A DNA stretch of 64,000 nucleotides from Strigamia acuminata (GCA_949358305.1 CASHSZ010000036.1:54001-118000), one strand, 5' to 3'; positions 1 through 15,100 are shown, counted from the first letter of the stretch. Program-made: numbers and translations. Notes: generated by a model from the letters alone, not told the origin.

Positions 1-1117
1 TAGAAACATTCAACCGATGATTTGGGAGAATAGACTTTTGATCTCATCATAGTTGACTTAGCACAAACACCATAAGACCAATGTCTCTGAATGTTCAGAA
101 ATAGTGTTTAAACCTTAGTAGAAGGCTCCAATGTAAGTTTTAGAAACATCCAACCGATGATTTGGGAGAATAGACTTTTGATCTCATCACAGTTGACTTA
201 GCACAAACACCACAAGACCAATGTCTCTGAATGTTCAGAAATAGTGTTTAAACCTTAGTAGAAGGCTCCAATGTAAGTTTTAGAAACATTCAACCGATGA
301 TTTGGGAGAATAGACTTTTGATCTCATCATAGTTGACTTAGCACAAACACCATAAGACCAATGTCTCTGAATGTTCAGAAATAGTGTTTAAACCTTAGTA
401 GAAGGCTCCAATGTAAGTTTTAGAAACATCCAACCGATGATTTGGGAGAATAGACTTTGATCTCATCACAGTTGACTTAGCACAAACACCACAAGACCAA
501 TGTCTCTGAATGTTCAGAAATAGTGTTTAAACCTTAGTAGAAGCCTTCAATGTAAGTTTTAGCAACATCCAAGCAATGATTTGGGAGAATAGACTTTTGA
601 TCTCATCACAGTTACTTAGCACAAACACCACAAGTCCAATGTCTCTGAATGTTCAGAAATAGTGTTTAAACCTTAGTAGAAGGCTCCAATGTAAGTTTTA
701 GAAACATTTAACCGATGATTTGGGAGAATAGACTTTTGATCTCATCACAGTTGACTTAGCACAAACACCACAAGACCAATGTCTCTGAATGTTCAGAAAT
801 AGTGTTTAAACCTTAGTAGAAGGCTCCAATGTAAGTTTTATAACATTTAACCGATGATTTGGGAGAATAGACTTTTGATCTCATCACAGTTGACTTAGCA
901 CAAACACCACAAGACCAATGTCTCTGAATGTTCAGAAATAGTGTTTAAACCTTAGTAGAAGGCTCCAATGTAAGTTTTAGAAACATCCAACGAATGATTT
1001 GGGAGAATAAACTTTTGATCTCATCACAGTTGACTTAGCACAAACACCACAAGTCTAATGTCTCTGAATGTTCAGAAATAGTGTTTAAACCTTAGTAGAA
1101 GCCTTCAATATAAGTTT

Positions 1118-1411
1118 TAGCAACACCCAAGCATTAAATTTTGAAAAAAAAATTTTGAGCTCATTTCACATCGCAGTTGACTTAGCACAAACACCACAAG
1201 ACCAATGTCTCTGAATGTTCAGAAATAGTGTTTAAACCTTAGTAGAAGCCTTCAATATAAGTTTTAGCAACACCTAAGCAATAAATTTTGAAAAAAAAAT
1301 TTTGAGCTCATTTCACATCGCAGTTGACTTAGCACAAACACCACAAGTCCAATGTCTCTGAATGTTCAGAAATAGTGTTTAAACCTTAGTAGAAGGCTCC
1401 AATGTAAGTTT
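1118..1411. repeat. Representative B1-B2 satellite dimer
   Basis: Two consecutive 147-bp B monomers form an ordered pair. B1 has CACCCAAGCATTAAATTTT and a core ending GACCAATG; B2 has CACCTAAGCAATAAATTTT and a core ending GTCCAATG. The same order recurs through both blocks, for example near 1970 (a variant pair), 4220, 4796, 9900, 11312, 26510, 36165, 41530 and 48310. B2 alone follows an A monomer at about 6935, 7925, 22994, 24541, 37150, 39545 and 44930. B1 without B2 is seen only next to A' monomers in the right block (about 42525, 44360, 45920 and 50160). Confidence 0.85.
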
Positions 1412-2529
1412 TAGAAACATCCAACCGATGATTTGGGAGAATAGACTTTTGATCTCATCACAGTTGACTTAGCACAAACACCACAAGACCAATGTCTCTG
1501 AATGTTCAGAAATAGTGTTTAAACCTTAGTAGAAGGCTCCAATGTAAGTTTTAGAAACATTCAACCGATGATTTGGGAGAATAGACTTTTGATCTCATCA
1601 TAGTTGACTTAGCACAAACACCATAAGACCAATGTCTCTGAATGTTCAGAAATAGTGTTTAAACCTTAGTAGAAGGCTCCAATGTAAGTTTTAGAAACAT
1701 CCAACCGATGATTTGGGAGAATAGACTTTTGATCTCATCACAGTTGACTTAGCACAAACACCACAAGACCAATGTCTCTGAATGTTCAGAAATAGTGTTT
1801 AAACCTTAGTAGAAGCCTTCAATGTAAGTTTTAGCAACATCCAAGCAATGATTTGGGAGAATAGACTTTTGATCTCATCACAGTTACTTAGCACAAACAC
1901 CACAAGTCCAATGTCTCTGTATGTTCAGAAATAGTGTTTAAACCTTAGTAGAAGCCTTCAATATAAGTTTTAGCAACACCCAAGCATTAAATTTTGAAGA
2001 AAAAAATTTTGAGCTCATTTCACATCGCAGTTGACTTAGCACAAACACCACAAGACCAATGTCTCTGAATGTTCAGAAATAGTGTTTAAACCTTAGTAGA
2101 AGCCTTCAATCTAAGTTTTAGCAACACCCAAGCAATAAATTTTGAAAAAATAATTTTGAGCTCATTTCACATCGCAGTTGACTTAGCACAAACACCACAA
2201 GTCCAATGTCTCTGAATGTTCAGAAATAGTGTTTAAACCTTAGTAGAAGGCTCCAATGTAAGTTTTAGAAACATCCAACCGATGATTTGGGAGAATAGAC
2301 TTTTGATCTCATCACAGTTGACTTAGCACAAACACCACAAGACCAATGTCTCTGAATGTTCAGAAATAGTGTTTAAACCTTAGTAGAAGGCTCCAATGTA
2401 AGTTTTAGAAACATCCAACCAATGATTTGGGAGAATAGACTTTTGATCTCATCACAGTTGACTTAGCACAAACACCACAAGACCAATGTCTCTGAATGTT
2501 CAGAAATAGTGTTTAAACCTTAGTAGAAG

Positions 2530-5500
2530 GCTCCAATGTAAGTTTTAGAAACATCCAACCGATGATTTGGGAGAATAGACTTTTGATCTCATCACAGTTG
2601 ACTTAGCACAAACACCACAAGACCAATGTCTCTGAATGTTCAGAAATAGTGTTTAAACCTTAGTAGAAGGCTCCAATGTAAGTTTTAGAAACATTTAACC
2701 GATGATTTGGGAGAATAGACTTTTGATCTCATCACAGTTGACTTAGCACAAACACCACAAGACCAATGTCTCTGAATGTTCAGAAATAGTGTTTAAACCT
2801 TAGTAGAAGGCTCCAATGTAAGTTTTAGAAACATCCAACCAATGATTTGGGAGAATAGACTTTTGATCTCATCACAGTTGACTTAGCACAAACACCACAA
2901 GACCAATGTCTCTGAATGTTCAGAAATAGTGTTTAAACCTTAGTAGAAGTCTCCAATGTAAGTTTTAGAAACATCCAACCGATGATTTGGGAGAATAGAC
3001 TTTTGATCTCATCACAGTTGACTTAGCACAAACACCACAAGACCAATGTCTCTGAATGTTCAGAAATAGTGTTTAAACCTTAGTAGAAGGCTCCAATGTA
3101 AGTTTTATAACATTTAACCGATGATTTGGGAGAATAGACTTTTGATCTCATCACAGTTGACTTAGCACAAACACCACAAGACCAATGTCTCTGAATGTTC
3201 AGAAATAGTGTTTAAACCTTAGTAGAAGGCTCCAATGTAAGTTTTAGAAACATTCAACCGATGATTTGGGAGAATAGACTTTTGATCTCATCACAGTTGA
3301 CTTAGTACAAACACCACAAGACCAATGTCTCTGAATGTTCAGAAATAGTGTTTAAACCTTAGTAGAAGGCTCCAATGTAAGTTTTAGAAACATCCAACCA
3401 ATGATTTGGGAGAATAGACTTTTGATCTCATCACAGTTGACTTAGCACAAACACCACAAGACCAATGTCTCTGAATGTTCAGAAATAGTGTTTAAACCTT
3501 AGTAGAAGGCTCCAATGTAAGTTTTAGAAACATTTAACCGATGATTTGGGAGAATAGACTTTTGATCTCATCACAGTTGACTTAGCACAAACACCACAAG
3601 ACCAATGTCTCTGAATGTTCAGAAATAGTGTTTAAACCTTAGTAGAAGGCTCCAATGTAAGTTTTAGAAACATCCAACCGATGATTTGGGAGAATAGACT
3701 TTGATCTCATCACAGTTGACTTAGCACAAACACCACAAGACCAATGTCTCTGAATGTTCAGAAATAGTGTTTAAACCTTAGTAGAAGCCTTCAATGTAAG
3801 TTTTAGCAACATCCAAGCAATGATTTGGGAGAATAGACTTTTGATCTCATCACAGTTACTTAGCACAAACACCACAAGTCCAATGTCTCTGAATGTTCAG
3901 AAATAGTGTTTAAACCTTAGTAGAAGGCTCCAATGTAAGTTTTAGAAACATTTAACCGATGATTTGGGAGAATAGACTTTTGATCTCATCACAGTTGACT
4001 TAGCACAAACACCACAAGACCAATGTCTCTGAATGTTCAGAAATAGTGTTTAAACCTTAGTAGAAGGCTCCAATGTAAGTTTTAGAAACATCCAACGAAT
4101 GATTTGGGAGAATAAACTTTTGATCTCATCACAGTTGACTTAGCACAAACACCACAAGTCTAATGTCTCTGAATGTTCAGAAATAGTGTTTAAACCTTAG
4201 TAGAAGCCTTCAATATAAGTTTTAGCAACACCCAAGCATTAAATTTTGAAAAAAAAATTTTGAGCTCATTTCACATCGCAGTTGACTTAGCACAAACACC
4301 ACAAGACCAATGTCTCTGAATGTTCAGAAATAGTGTTTAAACCTTAGTAGAAGCCTTCAATATAAGTTTTAGCAACACCTAAGCAATAAATTTTGAAAAA
4401 AAAATTTTGAGCTCATTTCACATCGCAGTTGACTTAGCACAAACACCACAAGTCCAATGTCTCTGAATGTTCAGAAATAGTGTTTAAACCTTAGTAGAAG
4501 GCTCCAATGTAAGTTTTAGAAACATCCAACCGATGATTTGGGAGAATAGACTTTTGATCTCATCACAGTTGACTTAGCACAAACACCACAAGACCAATGT
4601 CTCTGAATGTTCAGAAATAGTGTTTAAACCTTAGTAGAAGCCTTCAATGTAAGTTTTAGCAACATCCAAGCAATGATTTGGGAGAATAGACTTTTGATCT
4701 CATCACAGTTACTTAGCACAAACACCACAAGTCCAATGTCTGTGTATGTTCAGAAATAGTGTTTAAACCTTAGTAGAAGCCTTCAATATAAGTTTTAGCA
4801 ACACCCAAGCATTAAATTTTGAAGAAAAAAATTTTGAGCTCATTTCACATCGCAGTTGACTTAGCACAAACACCACAAGACCAATGTCTCTGAATGTTCA
4901 GAAATAGTGTTTAAACCTTAGTAGAAGCCTTCAATATAAGTTTTAGCAACACCTAAGCAATAAATTTTGAAAAAAAAATTTTGAGCTCATTTCACATCGC
5001 AGTTGACTTAGCACAAACACCACAAGTCCAATGTCTCTGAATGTTCAGAAATAGTGTTTAAACCTTAGTAGAAGGCTCCAATGTAAGTTTTAGAAACATC
5101 CAACCGATGATTTGGGAGAATAGACTTTTGATCTCATCACAGTTGACTTAGCACAAACACCACAAGTCTAATGTCTCTGAATGTTCAGAAATAGTGTTTA
5201 AACCTTAGTAGAAGCCTTCAATGTAAGTTTTAGAAACATCCAACCAATGATTTGGGAGAATAGACTTTTGATCTCATCACAGTTGACTTAGCACAAACAC
5301 CACAAGTCTAATGTCTCTGAATGTTCAGAAATAGTGTTTAAACCTTAGTAGAAGCCTTCAATATAAGTTTTAGCAACACCCAAGCATTAAATTTTGAAGA
5401 AAAAAATTTTGAGCTCATTTCACATCGCAGTTGACTTAGCACAAACACCACAAGACCAATGTCTCTGAATGTTCAGAAATAGTGTTTAAACCTTAGTAGA

Positions 5501-5780
5501 AGCCTTCAATATAAGTTTTAGCAACACCTAAGCAATAAATTTTGAAAAAAAAATTTTGAGCTCATTTCACATCGCAGTTGACTTAGCACAAACACCACAA
5601 GTCCAATGTCTCTGAATGTTCAGAAATAGTGTTTAAACCTTAGTAGAAGGCTCCAATGTAAGTTTTAGAAACATCCAACCGATGATTTGGGAGAATAGAC
5701 TTTTGATCTCATCACAGTTGACTTAGCACAAACACCACAAGTCTAATGTCTCTGAATGTTCAGAAATAGTGTTTAAACCT
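2530..5780. repeat. Duplicated satellite block, copy 1 (9621-bp offset)
   Basis: About 23 monomers match the block at 12151-15401 in order and in private variants. Markers at an exact 9621-bp offset are GAAGTCTCC (2950 and 12571), TTAGTACAA (3306 and 12927) and GTCTGTGTATG (4742 and 14363). One difference seen is CCAACCAATG at 5246 against CCAACCGATG at 14867. Upstream, the match continues at an offset of about 10196 (CTCTGTATG at 1920 and 12116), implying an insertion or deletion of about four monomers. The blocks diverge after about 5785. Confidence 0.85.
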
Positions 5781-8700
5781 TAGTAGAAGGCTCCAATGTA
5801 AGTTTTAGAAACATTTAACCGATGATTTGGGAGAATAGACTTTTGATCTCATCACAGTTGACTTAGCACAAACACCACAAGACCAATGTCTCTGAATGTT
5901 CAGAAATAGTGTTTAAACCTTAGTAGAAGGCTCCAATGTAAGTTTTAGAAACATTCAACCGATGATTTGGAAGAATAGACTTTTGATCTCATCACAGTTG
6001 ACTTAGCACAAACACCACAAGACCAATGTCTCTGAATGTTCAGAAATAGTGTTTAAACCTTAGTAGAAGGCTCCAATGTAAGTTTTAGAAACATCCAACC
6101 AATGATTTGGGAGAATAGACTTTTGATCTCATCACAGTTGACTTAGCACAAACACCACAAGACCAATGTCTCTGAATGTTCAGAAATAGTGTTTAAACCT
6201 TAGTAGAAGGCTCCAATGTAAGTTTTAGAAACATCCAACCAATGATTTGGGAGAATAGACTTTTGATCTCATCACAGTTGACTTAGCACAAACACCACAA
6301 GTCCAATGTCTCTGAATGTTCAGAAATAGTGTTTAAACCTTAGTAGAAGCCTTCAATATAAGTTTTAGCAACACCCAAGCATTAAATTTTGAAAAAAAAA
6401 TTTTGAGCTCATTTTACATCGCAGTTGACTTAGCACAAACACCACAAGACCAATGTCTCTGAATGTTCAGAAATAGTGTTTAAACCTTAGTAGAAGCCTT
6501 CAATATAAGTTTTAGCAACACCTAAGCAATAAATTTTGAAAAAAAAATTTTGAGCTCATTTTACATCGCAGTTGACTTAGCACAAACACCACAAGTCCAA
6601 TGTCTCTGAATGTTCAGAAATAGTGTTTAAACCTTAGTAGAAGGCTCCAATGTAAGTTTTAGAAACATTCAACCGATGATTTGGGAGAATAGACTTTTGA
6701 TCTCATCATAGTTGACTTAGCACAAACACCATAAGACCAATGTCTCTGAATGTTCAGAAATAGTGTTTAAACCTTAGTAGAAGGCTCCAATGTAAGTTTT
6801 AGAAACATCCAACCGATGATTTGGGAGAATAGACTTTGATCTCATCACAGTTGACTTAGCACAAACACCACAAGACCAATGTCTCTGAATGTTCAGAAAT
6901 AGTGTTTAAACCTTAGTAGAAGCCTTCAATATAAGTTTTAGCAACACCTAAGCAATAAATTTTGAAAAAAAAATTTTGAGCTCATTTTACATCGCAGTTG
7001 ACTTAGCACAAACACCACAAGTCCAATGTCTCTGAATGTTCAGAAATAGTGTTTAAACCTTAGTAGAAGGCTCCAATGTAAGTTTTAGAAACATCCAACC
7101 GATGATTTGGGAGAATAGACTTTTGATCTCATCACAGTTGACTTAGCACAAACACCACAAGACCAATGTCTCTGAATGTTCAGAAATAGTGTTTAAACCT
7201 TAGTAGAAGGCTCCAATGTAAGTTTTAGAAACATCCAACCAATGATTTGGGAGAATAGACTTTTGATCTCATCACAGTTGACTTAGCACAAACACCACAA
7301 GACCAATGTCTCTGAATGTTCAGAAATAGTGTTTAAACCTTAGTAGAAGGCTCCAATGTAAGTTTTAGAAACATCCAACCGATGATTTGGGAGAATAGAC
7401 TTTTGATCTCATCACAGTTGACTTAGCACAAACACCACAAGACCAATGTCTCTGAATGTTCAGAAATAGTGTTTAAACCTTAGTAGAAGGCTCCAATGTA
7501 AGTTTTATAACATTTAACCGATGATTTGGGAGAATAGACTTTTTTTCTCATCACAGTTGACTTAGCACAAACACCACAAGACCAATGTCTCTGAATGTTC
7601 AGAAATAGTGTTTAAACCTTAGTAGAAGGCTCCAATGTAAGTTTTAGAAACATTCAACTGATGATTTGGGAGAATAGACTTTTGATCTCATCACAGTTGA
7701 CTTAGCACAAACACCACAAGACCAATGTCTCTGAATGTTCAGAAATAGTGTTTAAACCTTAGTAGAAGGCTCCAATGTAAGTTTTAGAAACATCCAACCA
7801 ATGATTTGGGAGAATAGACTTTTGATCTCATCACAGTTGACTTAGCACAAACACCACAAGACCAATGTCTCTGAATGTTTAGAAATAGTGTTTAAACCTT
7901 AGTAGAAGCCTTCAATATAAGTTTTAGCAACACCTAAGCAATAAATTTTGAAAAAAAAATTTTGAGCTCATTTTACATCGCAGTTGACTTAGCACAAACA
8001 CCACAAGTCCAATGTCTCTGAATGTTCAGAAATAGTGTTTAAACCTTAGTAGAAGGCTCCAATGTAAGTTTTAGAAACATCCAACCGATGATTTGGGAGA
8101 ATAGACTTTTGATCTCATCACAGTTGACTTAGCACAAACACCACAAGACCAATGTCTCTGAATGTTCAGAAATAGTGTTTAAACCTTAGTAGAAGGCTCC
8201 AATGTAAGTTTTAGAAACATTTAACCGATGATTTGGGAGAATAGACTTTTGATCTCATCACAGTTGACTTAGCACAAACACCACAAGACCAATGTCTCTG
8301 AATGTTCAGAAATAGTGTTTAAACCTTAGTAGAAGGCTCCAATGTAAGTTTTAGAAACATTCAACCGATGATTTGGGAGAATAGACTTTTGATCTCATCA
8401 CAGTTGACTTAGCACAAACACCACAAGACCAATGTCTCTGAATGTTCAGAAATAGTGTTTAAACCTTAGTAGAAGGCTCCAATGTAAGTTTTAGAAACAT
8501 CCAACCAATGATTTGGGAGAATAGACTTTTGATCTCATCACAGTTGACTTAGCACAAACACCACAAGACCAATGTCTCTGAATGTTCAGAAATAGTGTTT
8601 AAACCTTAGTAGAAGGCTCCAATGTAAGTTTTAGAAACATCCAACCAATGATTTGGGAGAATAGACTTTTGATCTCATCACAGTTGACTTAGCACAAACA

Positions 8701-8999
8701 CCACAAGTCCAATGTCTCTGAATGTTCAGAAATAGTGTTTAAACCTTAGTAGAAGCCTTCAATATAAGTTTTAGCAACACCCAAGCATTAAATTTTGAAA
8801 AAAAAATTTTGAGCTCATTTTACATCGCAGTTGACTTAGCACAAACACCACAAGACCAATGTCTCTGAATGTTCAGAAATAGTGTTTAAACCTTAGTAGA
8901 AGCCTTCAATATAAGTTTTAGCAACACCTAAGCAATAAATTTTGAAAAAAAAATTTTGAGCTCATTTTACATCGCAGTTGACTTAGCACAAACACCACA

Positions 9000-10200
9000 A
9001 GTCCAATGTCTCTGAATGTTCAGAAATAGTGTTTAAACCTTAGTAGAAGGCTCCAATGTAAGTTTTAGAAACATTCAACCGATGATTTGGGAGAATAGAC
9101 TTTTGATCTCATCATAGTTGACTTAGCACAAACACCATAAGACCAATGTCTCTGAATGTTCAGAAATAGTGTTTAAACCTTAGTAGAAGGCTCCAATGTA
9201 AGTTTTAGAAACATCCAACCGATGATTTGGGAGAATAGACTTTGATCTCATCACAGTTGACTTAGCACAAACACCACAAGACCAATGTCTCTGAATGTTC
9301 AGAAATAGTGTTTAAACCTTAGTAGAAGCCTTCAATGTAAGTTTTAGCAACATCCAAGCAATGATTTGGGAGAATAGACTTTTGATCTCATCACAGTTAC
9401 TTAGCACAAACACCACAAGTCCAATGTCTCTGAATGTTCAGAAATAGTGTTTAAACCTTAGTAGAAGGCTCCAATGTAAGTTTTAGAAACATTTAACCGA
9501 TGATTTGGGAGAATAGACTTTTGATCTCATCACAGTTGACTTAGCACAAACACCACAAGACCAATGTCTCTGAATGTTCAGAAATAGTGTTTAAACCTTA
9601 GTAGAAGGCTCCAATGTAAGTTTTATAACATTTAACCGATGATTTGGGAGAATAGACTTTTGATCTCATCACAGTTGACTTAGCACAAACACCACAAGAC
9701 CAATGTCTCTGAATGTTCAGAAATAGTGTTTAAACCTTAGTAGAAGGCTCCAATGTAAGTTTTAGAAACATCCAACGAATGATTTGGGAGAATAAACTTT
9801 TGATCTCATCACAGTTGACTTAGCACAAACACCACAAGTCTAATGTCTCTGAATGTTCAGAAATAGTGTTTAAACCTTAGTAGAAGCCTTCAATATAAGT
9901 TTTAGCAACACCCAAGCATTAAATTTTGAAAAAAAAATTTTGAGCTCATTTCACATCGCAGTTGACTTAGCACAAACACCACAAGACCAATGTCTCTGAA
10001 TGTTCAGAAATAGTGTTTAAACCTTAGTAGAAGCCTTCAATATAAGTTTTAGCAACACCTAAGCAATAAATTTTGAAAAAAAAATTTTGAGCTCATTTCA
10101 CATCGCAGTTGACTTAGCACAAACACCACAAGTCCAATGTCTCTGAATGTTCAGAAATAGTGTTTAAACCTTAGTAGAAGGCTCCAATGTAAGTTTTAGA
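9000..10200. repeat. Satellite block with a copy across the retroelement (31627-bp offset)
   Basis: This run of A, A (with the GACTTTGATC deletion), A', A, TATAACATTT, AACGAATG, B1 and B2 monomers recurs at about 40627-41827. Markers at an exact 31627-bp offset are AGACTTTGATC (9240 and 40867) and the AGTCC after B2 (10131 and 41758). One change seen is CCAATGTAAG against CCAATATAAG in the monomer after B2. A related run also occurs near 10600-11540. Confidence 0.75.
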
Positions 10201-12150
10201 AACATCCAACCGATGATTTGGGAGAATAGACTTTTGATCTCATCATAGTTGACTTAGCACAAACACCATAAGACCAATGTCTCTGAATGTTCAGAAATAG
10301 TGTTTAAACCTTAGTAGAAGGCTCCAATGTAAGTTTTAGAAACATCCAACCGATGATTTGGGAGAATAGACTTTTGATCTCATCACAGTTGACTTAGCAC
10401 AAACACCACAAGACCAATGTCTCTGAATGTTCAGAAATAGTGTTTAAACCTTAGTAGAAGGCTCCAATGTAAGTTTTAGAAACATTCAACCGATGATTTG
10501 GGAGAATAGACTTTTGATCTCATCATAGTTGACTTAGCACAAACACCATAAGACCAATGTCTCTGAATGTTCAGAAATAGTGTTTAAACCTTAGTAGAAG
10601 GCTCCAATGTAAGTTTTAGAAACATCCAACCGATGATTTGGGAGAATAGACTTTGATCTCATCACAGTTGACTTAGCACAAACACCACAAGACCAATGTC
10701 TCTGAATGTTCAGAAATAGTGTTTAAACCTTAGTAGAAGCCTTCAATGTAAGTTTTAGCAACATCCAAGCAATGATTTGGGAGAATAGACTTTTGATCTC
10801 ATCACAGTTACTTAGCACAAACACCACAAGTCCAATGTCTCTGAATGTTCAGAAATAGTGTTTAAACCTTAGTAGAAGGCTCCAATGTAAGTTTTAGAAA
10901 CATTTAACCGATGATTTGGGAGAATAGACTTTTGATCTCATCACAGTTGACTTAGCACAAACACCACAAGACCAATGTCTCTGAATGTTCAGAAATAGTG
11001 TTTAAACCTTAGTAGAAGGCTCCAATGTAAGTTTTATAACATTTAACCGATGATTTGGGAGAATAGACTTTTGATCTCATCACAGTTGACTTAGCACAAA
11101 CACCACAAGACCAATGTCTCTGAATGTTCAGAAATAGTGTTTAAACCTTAGTAGAAGGCTCCAATGTAAGTTTTAGAAACATCCAACGAATGATTTGGGA
11201 GAATAAACTTTTGATCTCATCACAGTTGACTTAGCACAAACACCACAAGTCTAATGTCTCTGAATGTTCAGAAATAGTGTTTAAACCTTAGTAGAAGCCT
11301 TCAATATAAGTTTTAGCAACACCCAAGCATTAAATTTTGAAAAAAAAATTTTGAGCTCATTTCACATCGCAGTTGACTTAGCACAAACACCACAAGACCA
11401 ATGTCTCTGAATGTTCAGAAATAGTGTTTAAACCTTAGTAGAAGCCTTCAATATAAGTTTTAGCAACACCTAAGCAATAAATTTTGAAAAAAAAATTTTG
11501 AGCTCATTTCACATCGCAGTTGACTTAGCACAAACACCACAAGTCCAATGTCTCTGAATGTTCAGAAATAGTGTTTAAACCTTAGTAGAAGGCTCCAATG
11601 TAAGTTTTAGAAACATCCAACCGATGATTTGGGAGAATAGACTTTTGATCTCATCACAGTTGACTTAGCACAAACACCACAAGACCAATGTCTCTGAATG
11701 TTCAGAAATAGTGTTTAAACCTTAGTAGAAGGCTCCAATGTAAGTTTTAGAAACATTCAACCGATGATTTGGGAGAATAGACTTTTGATCTCATCATAGT
11801 TGACTTAGCACAAACACCATAAGACCAATGTCTCTGAATGTTCAGAAATAGTGTTTAAACCTTAGTAGAAGGCTCCAATGTAAGTTTTAGAAACATCCAA
11901 CCGATGATTTAGGAGAATAGACTTTTGATCTCATCACAGTTGACTTAGCACAAACACCACAAGACCAATGTCTCTGAATGTTCAGAAATAGTGTTTAAAC
12001 CTTAGTAGAAGCCTTCAATGTAAGTTTTAGCAACATCCAAGCAATGATTTGGGAGAATAGACTTTTGATCTCATCACAGTTACTTAGCACAAACACCACA
12101 AGTCCAATGTCTCTGTATGTTCAGAAATAGTGTTTAAACCTTAGTAGAAG

Positions 12151-15100
12151 GCTCCAATGTAAGTTTTAGAAACATCCAACCGATGATTTGGGAGAATAGA
12201 CTTTTGATCTCATCACAGTTGACTTAGCACAAACACCACAAGACCAATGTCTCTGAATGTTCAGAAATAGTGTTTAAACCTTAGTAGAAGGCTCCAATGT
12301 AAGTTTTAGAAACATTTAACCGATGATTTGGGAGAATAGACTTTTGATCTCATCACAGTTGACTTAGCACAAACACCACAAGACCAATGTCTCTGAATGT
12401 TCAGAAATAGTGTTTAAACCTTAGTAGAAGGCTCCAATGTAAGTTTTAGAAACATCCAACCAATGATTTGGGAGAATAGACTTTTGATCTCATCACAGTT
12501 GACTTAGCACAAACACCACAAGACCAATGTCTCTGAATGTTCAGAAATAGTGTTTAAACCTTAGTAGAAGTCTCCAATGTAAGTTTTAGAAACATCCAAC
12601 CGATGATTTGGGAGAATAGACTTTTGATCTCATCACAGTTGACTTAGCACAAACACCACAAGACCAATGTCTCTGAATGTTCAGAAATAGTGTTTAAACC
12701 TTAGTAGAAGGCTCCAATGTAAGTTTTATAACATTTAACCGATGATTTGGGAGAATAGACTTTTGATCTCATCACAGTTGACTTAGCACAAACACCACAA
12801 GACCAATGTCTCTGAATGTTCAGAAATAGTGTTTAAACCTTAGTAGAAGGCTCCAATGTAAGTTTTAGAAACATTCAACCGATGATTTGGGAGAATAGAC
12901 TTTTGATCTCATCACAGTTGACTTAGTACAAACACCACAAGACCAATGTCTCTGAATGTTCAGAAATAGTGTTTAAACCTTAGTAGAAGGCTCCAATGTA
13001 AGTTTTAGAAACATCCAACCAATGATTTGGGAGAATAGACTTTTGATCTCATCACAGTTGACTTAGCACAAACACCACAAGACCAATGTCTCTGAATGTT
13101 CAGAAATAGTGTTTAAACCTTAGTAGAAGGCTCCAATGTAAGTTTTAGAAACATTTAACCGATGATTTGGGAGAATAGACTTTTGATCTCATCACAGTTG
13201 ACTTAGCACAAACACCACAAGACCAATGTCTCTGAATGTTCAGAAATAGTGTTTAAACCTTAGTAGAAGGCTCCAATGTAAGTTTTAGAAACATCCAACC
13301 GATGATTTGGGAGAATAGACTTTGATCTCATCACAGTTGACTTAGCACAAACACCACAAGACCAATGTCTCTGAATGTTCAGAAATAGTGTTTAAACCTT
13401 AGTAGAAGCCTTCAATGTAAGTTTTAGCAACATCCAAGCAATGATTTGGGAGAATAGACTTTTGATCTCATCACAGTTACTTAGCACAAACACCACAAGT
13501 CCAATGTCTCTGAATGTTCAGAAATAGTGTTTAAACCTTAGTAGAAGGCTCCAATGTAAGTTTTAGAAACATTTAACCGATGATTTGGGAGAATAGACTT
13601 TTGATCTCATCACAGTTGACTTAGCACAAACACCACAAGACCAATGTCTCTGAATGTTCAGAAATAGTGTTTAAACCTTAGTAGAAGGCTCCAATGTAAG
13701 TTTTAGAAACATCCAACGAATGATTTGGGAGAATAAACTTTTGATCTCATCACAGTTGACTTAGCACAAACACCACAAGTCTAATGTCTCTGAATGTTCA
13801 GAAATAGTGTTTAAACCTTAGTAGAAGCCTTCAATATAAGTTTTAGCAACACCCAAGCATTAAATTTTGAAAAAAAAATTTTGAGCTCATTTCACATCGC
13901 AGTTGACTTAGCACAAACACCACAAGACCAATGTCTCTGAATGTTCAGAAATAGTGTTTAAACCTTAGTAGAAGCCTTCAATATAAGTTTTAGCAACACC
14001 TAAGCAATAAATTTTGAAAAAAAAATTTTGAGCTCATTTCACATCGCAGTTGACTTAGCACAAACACCACAAGTCCAATGTCTCTGAATGTTCAGAAATA
14101 GTGTTTAAACCTTAGTAGAAGGCTCCAATGTAAGTTTTAGAAACATCCAACCGATGATTTGGGAGAATAGACTTTTGATCTCATCACAGTTGACTTAGCA
14201 CAAACACCACAAGACCAATGTCTCTGAATGTTCAGAAATAGTGTTTAAACCTTAGTAGAAGCCTTCAATGTAAGTTTTAGCAACATCCAAGCAATGATTT
14301 GGGAGAATAGACTTTTGATCTCATCACAGTTACTTAGCACAAACACCACAAGTCCAATGTCTGTGTATGTTCAGAAATAGTGTTTAAACCTTAGTAGAAG
14401 CCTTCAATATAAGTTTTAGCAACACCCAAGCATTAAATTTTGAAGAAAAAAATTTTGAGCTCATTTCACATCGCAGTTGACTTAGCACAAACACCACAAG
14501 ACCAATGTCTCTGAATGTTCAGAAATAGTGTTTAAACCTTAGTAGAAGCCTTCAATATAAGTTTTAGCAACACCTAAGCAATAAATTTTGAAAAAAAAAT
14601 TTTGAGCTCATTTCACATCGCAGTTGACTTAGCACAAACACCACAAGTCCAATGTCTCTGAATGTTCAGAAATAGTGTTTAAACCTTAGTAGAAGGCTCC
14701 AATGTAAGTTTTAGAAACATCCAACCGATGATTTGGGAGAATAGACTTTTGATCTCATCACAGTTGACTTAGCACAAACACCACAAGTCTAATGTCTCTG
14801 AATGTTCAGAAATAGTGTTTAAACCTTAGTAGAAGCCTTCAATGTAAGTTTTAGAAACATCCAACCGATGATTTGGGAGAATAGACTTTTGATCTCATCA
14901 CAGTTGACTTAGCACAAACACCACAAGTCTAATGTCTCTGAATGTTCAGAAATAGTGTTTAAACCTTAGTAGAAGCCTTCAATATAAGTTTTAGCAACAC
15001 CCAAGCATTAAATTTTGAAGAAAAAAATTTTGAGCTCATTTCACATCGCAGTTGACTTAGCACAAACACCACAAGACCAATGTCTCTGAATGTTCAGAAA

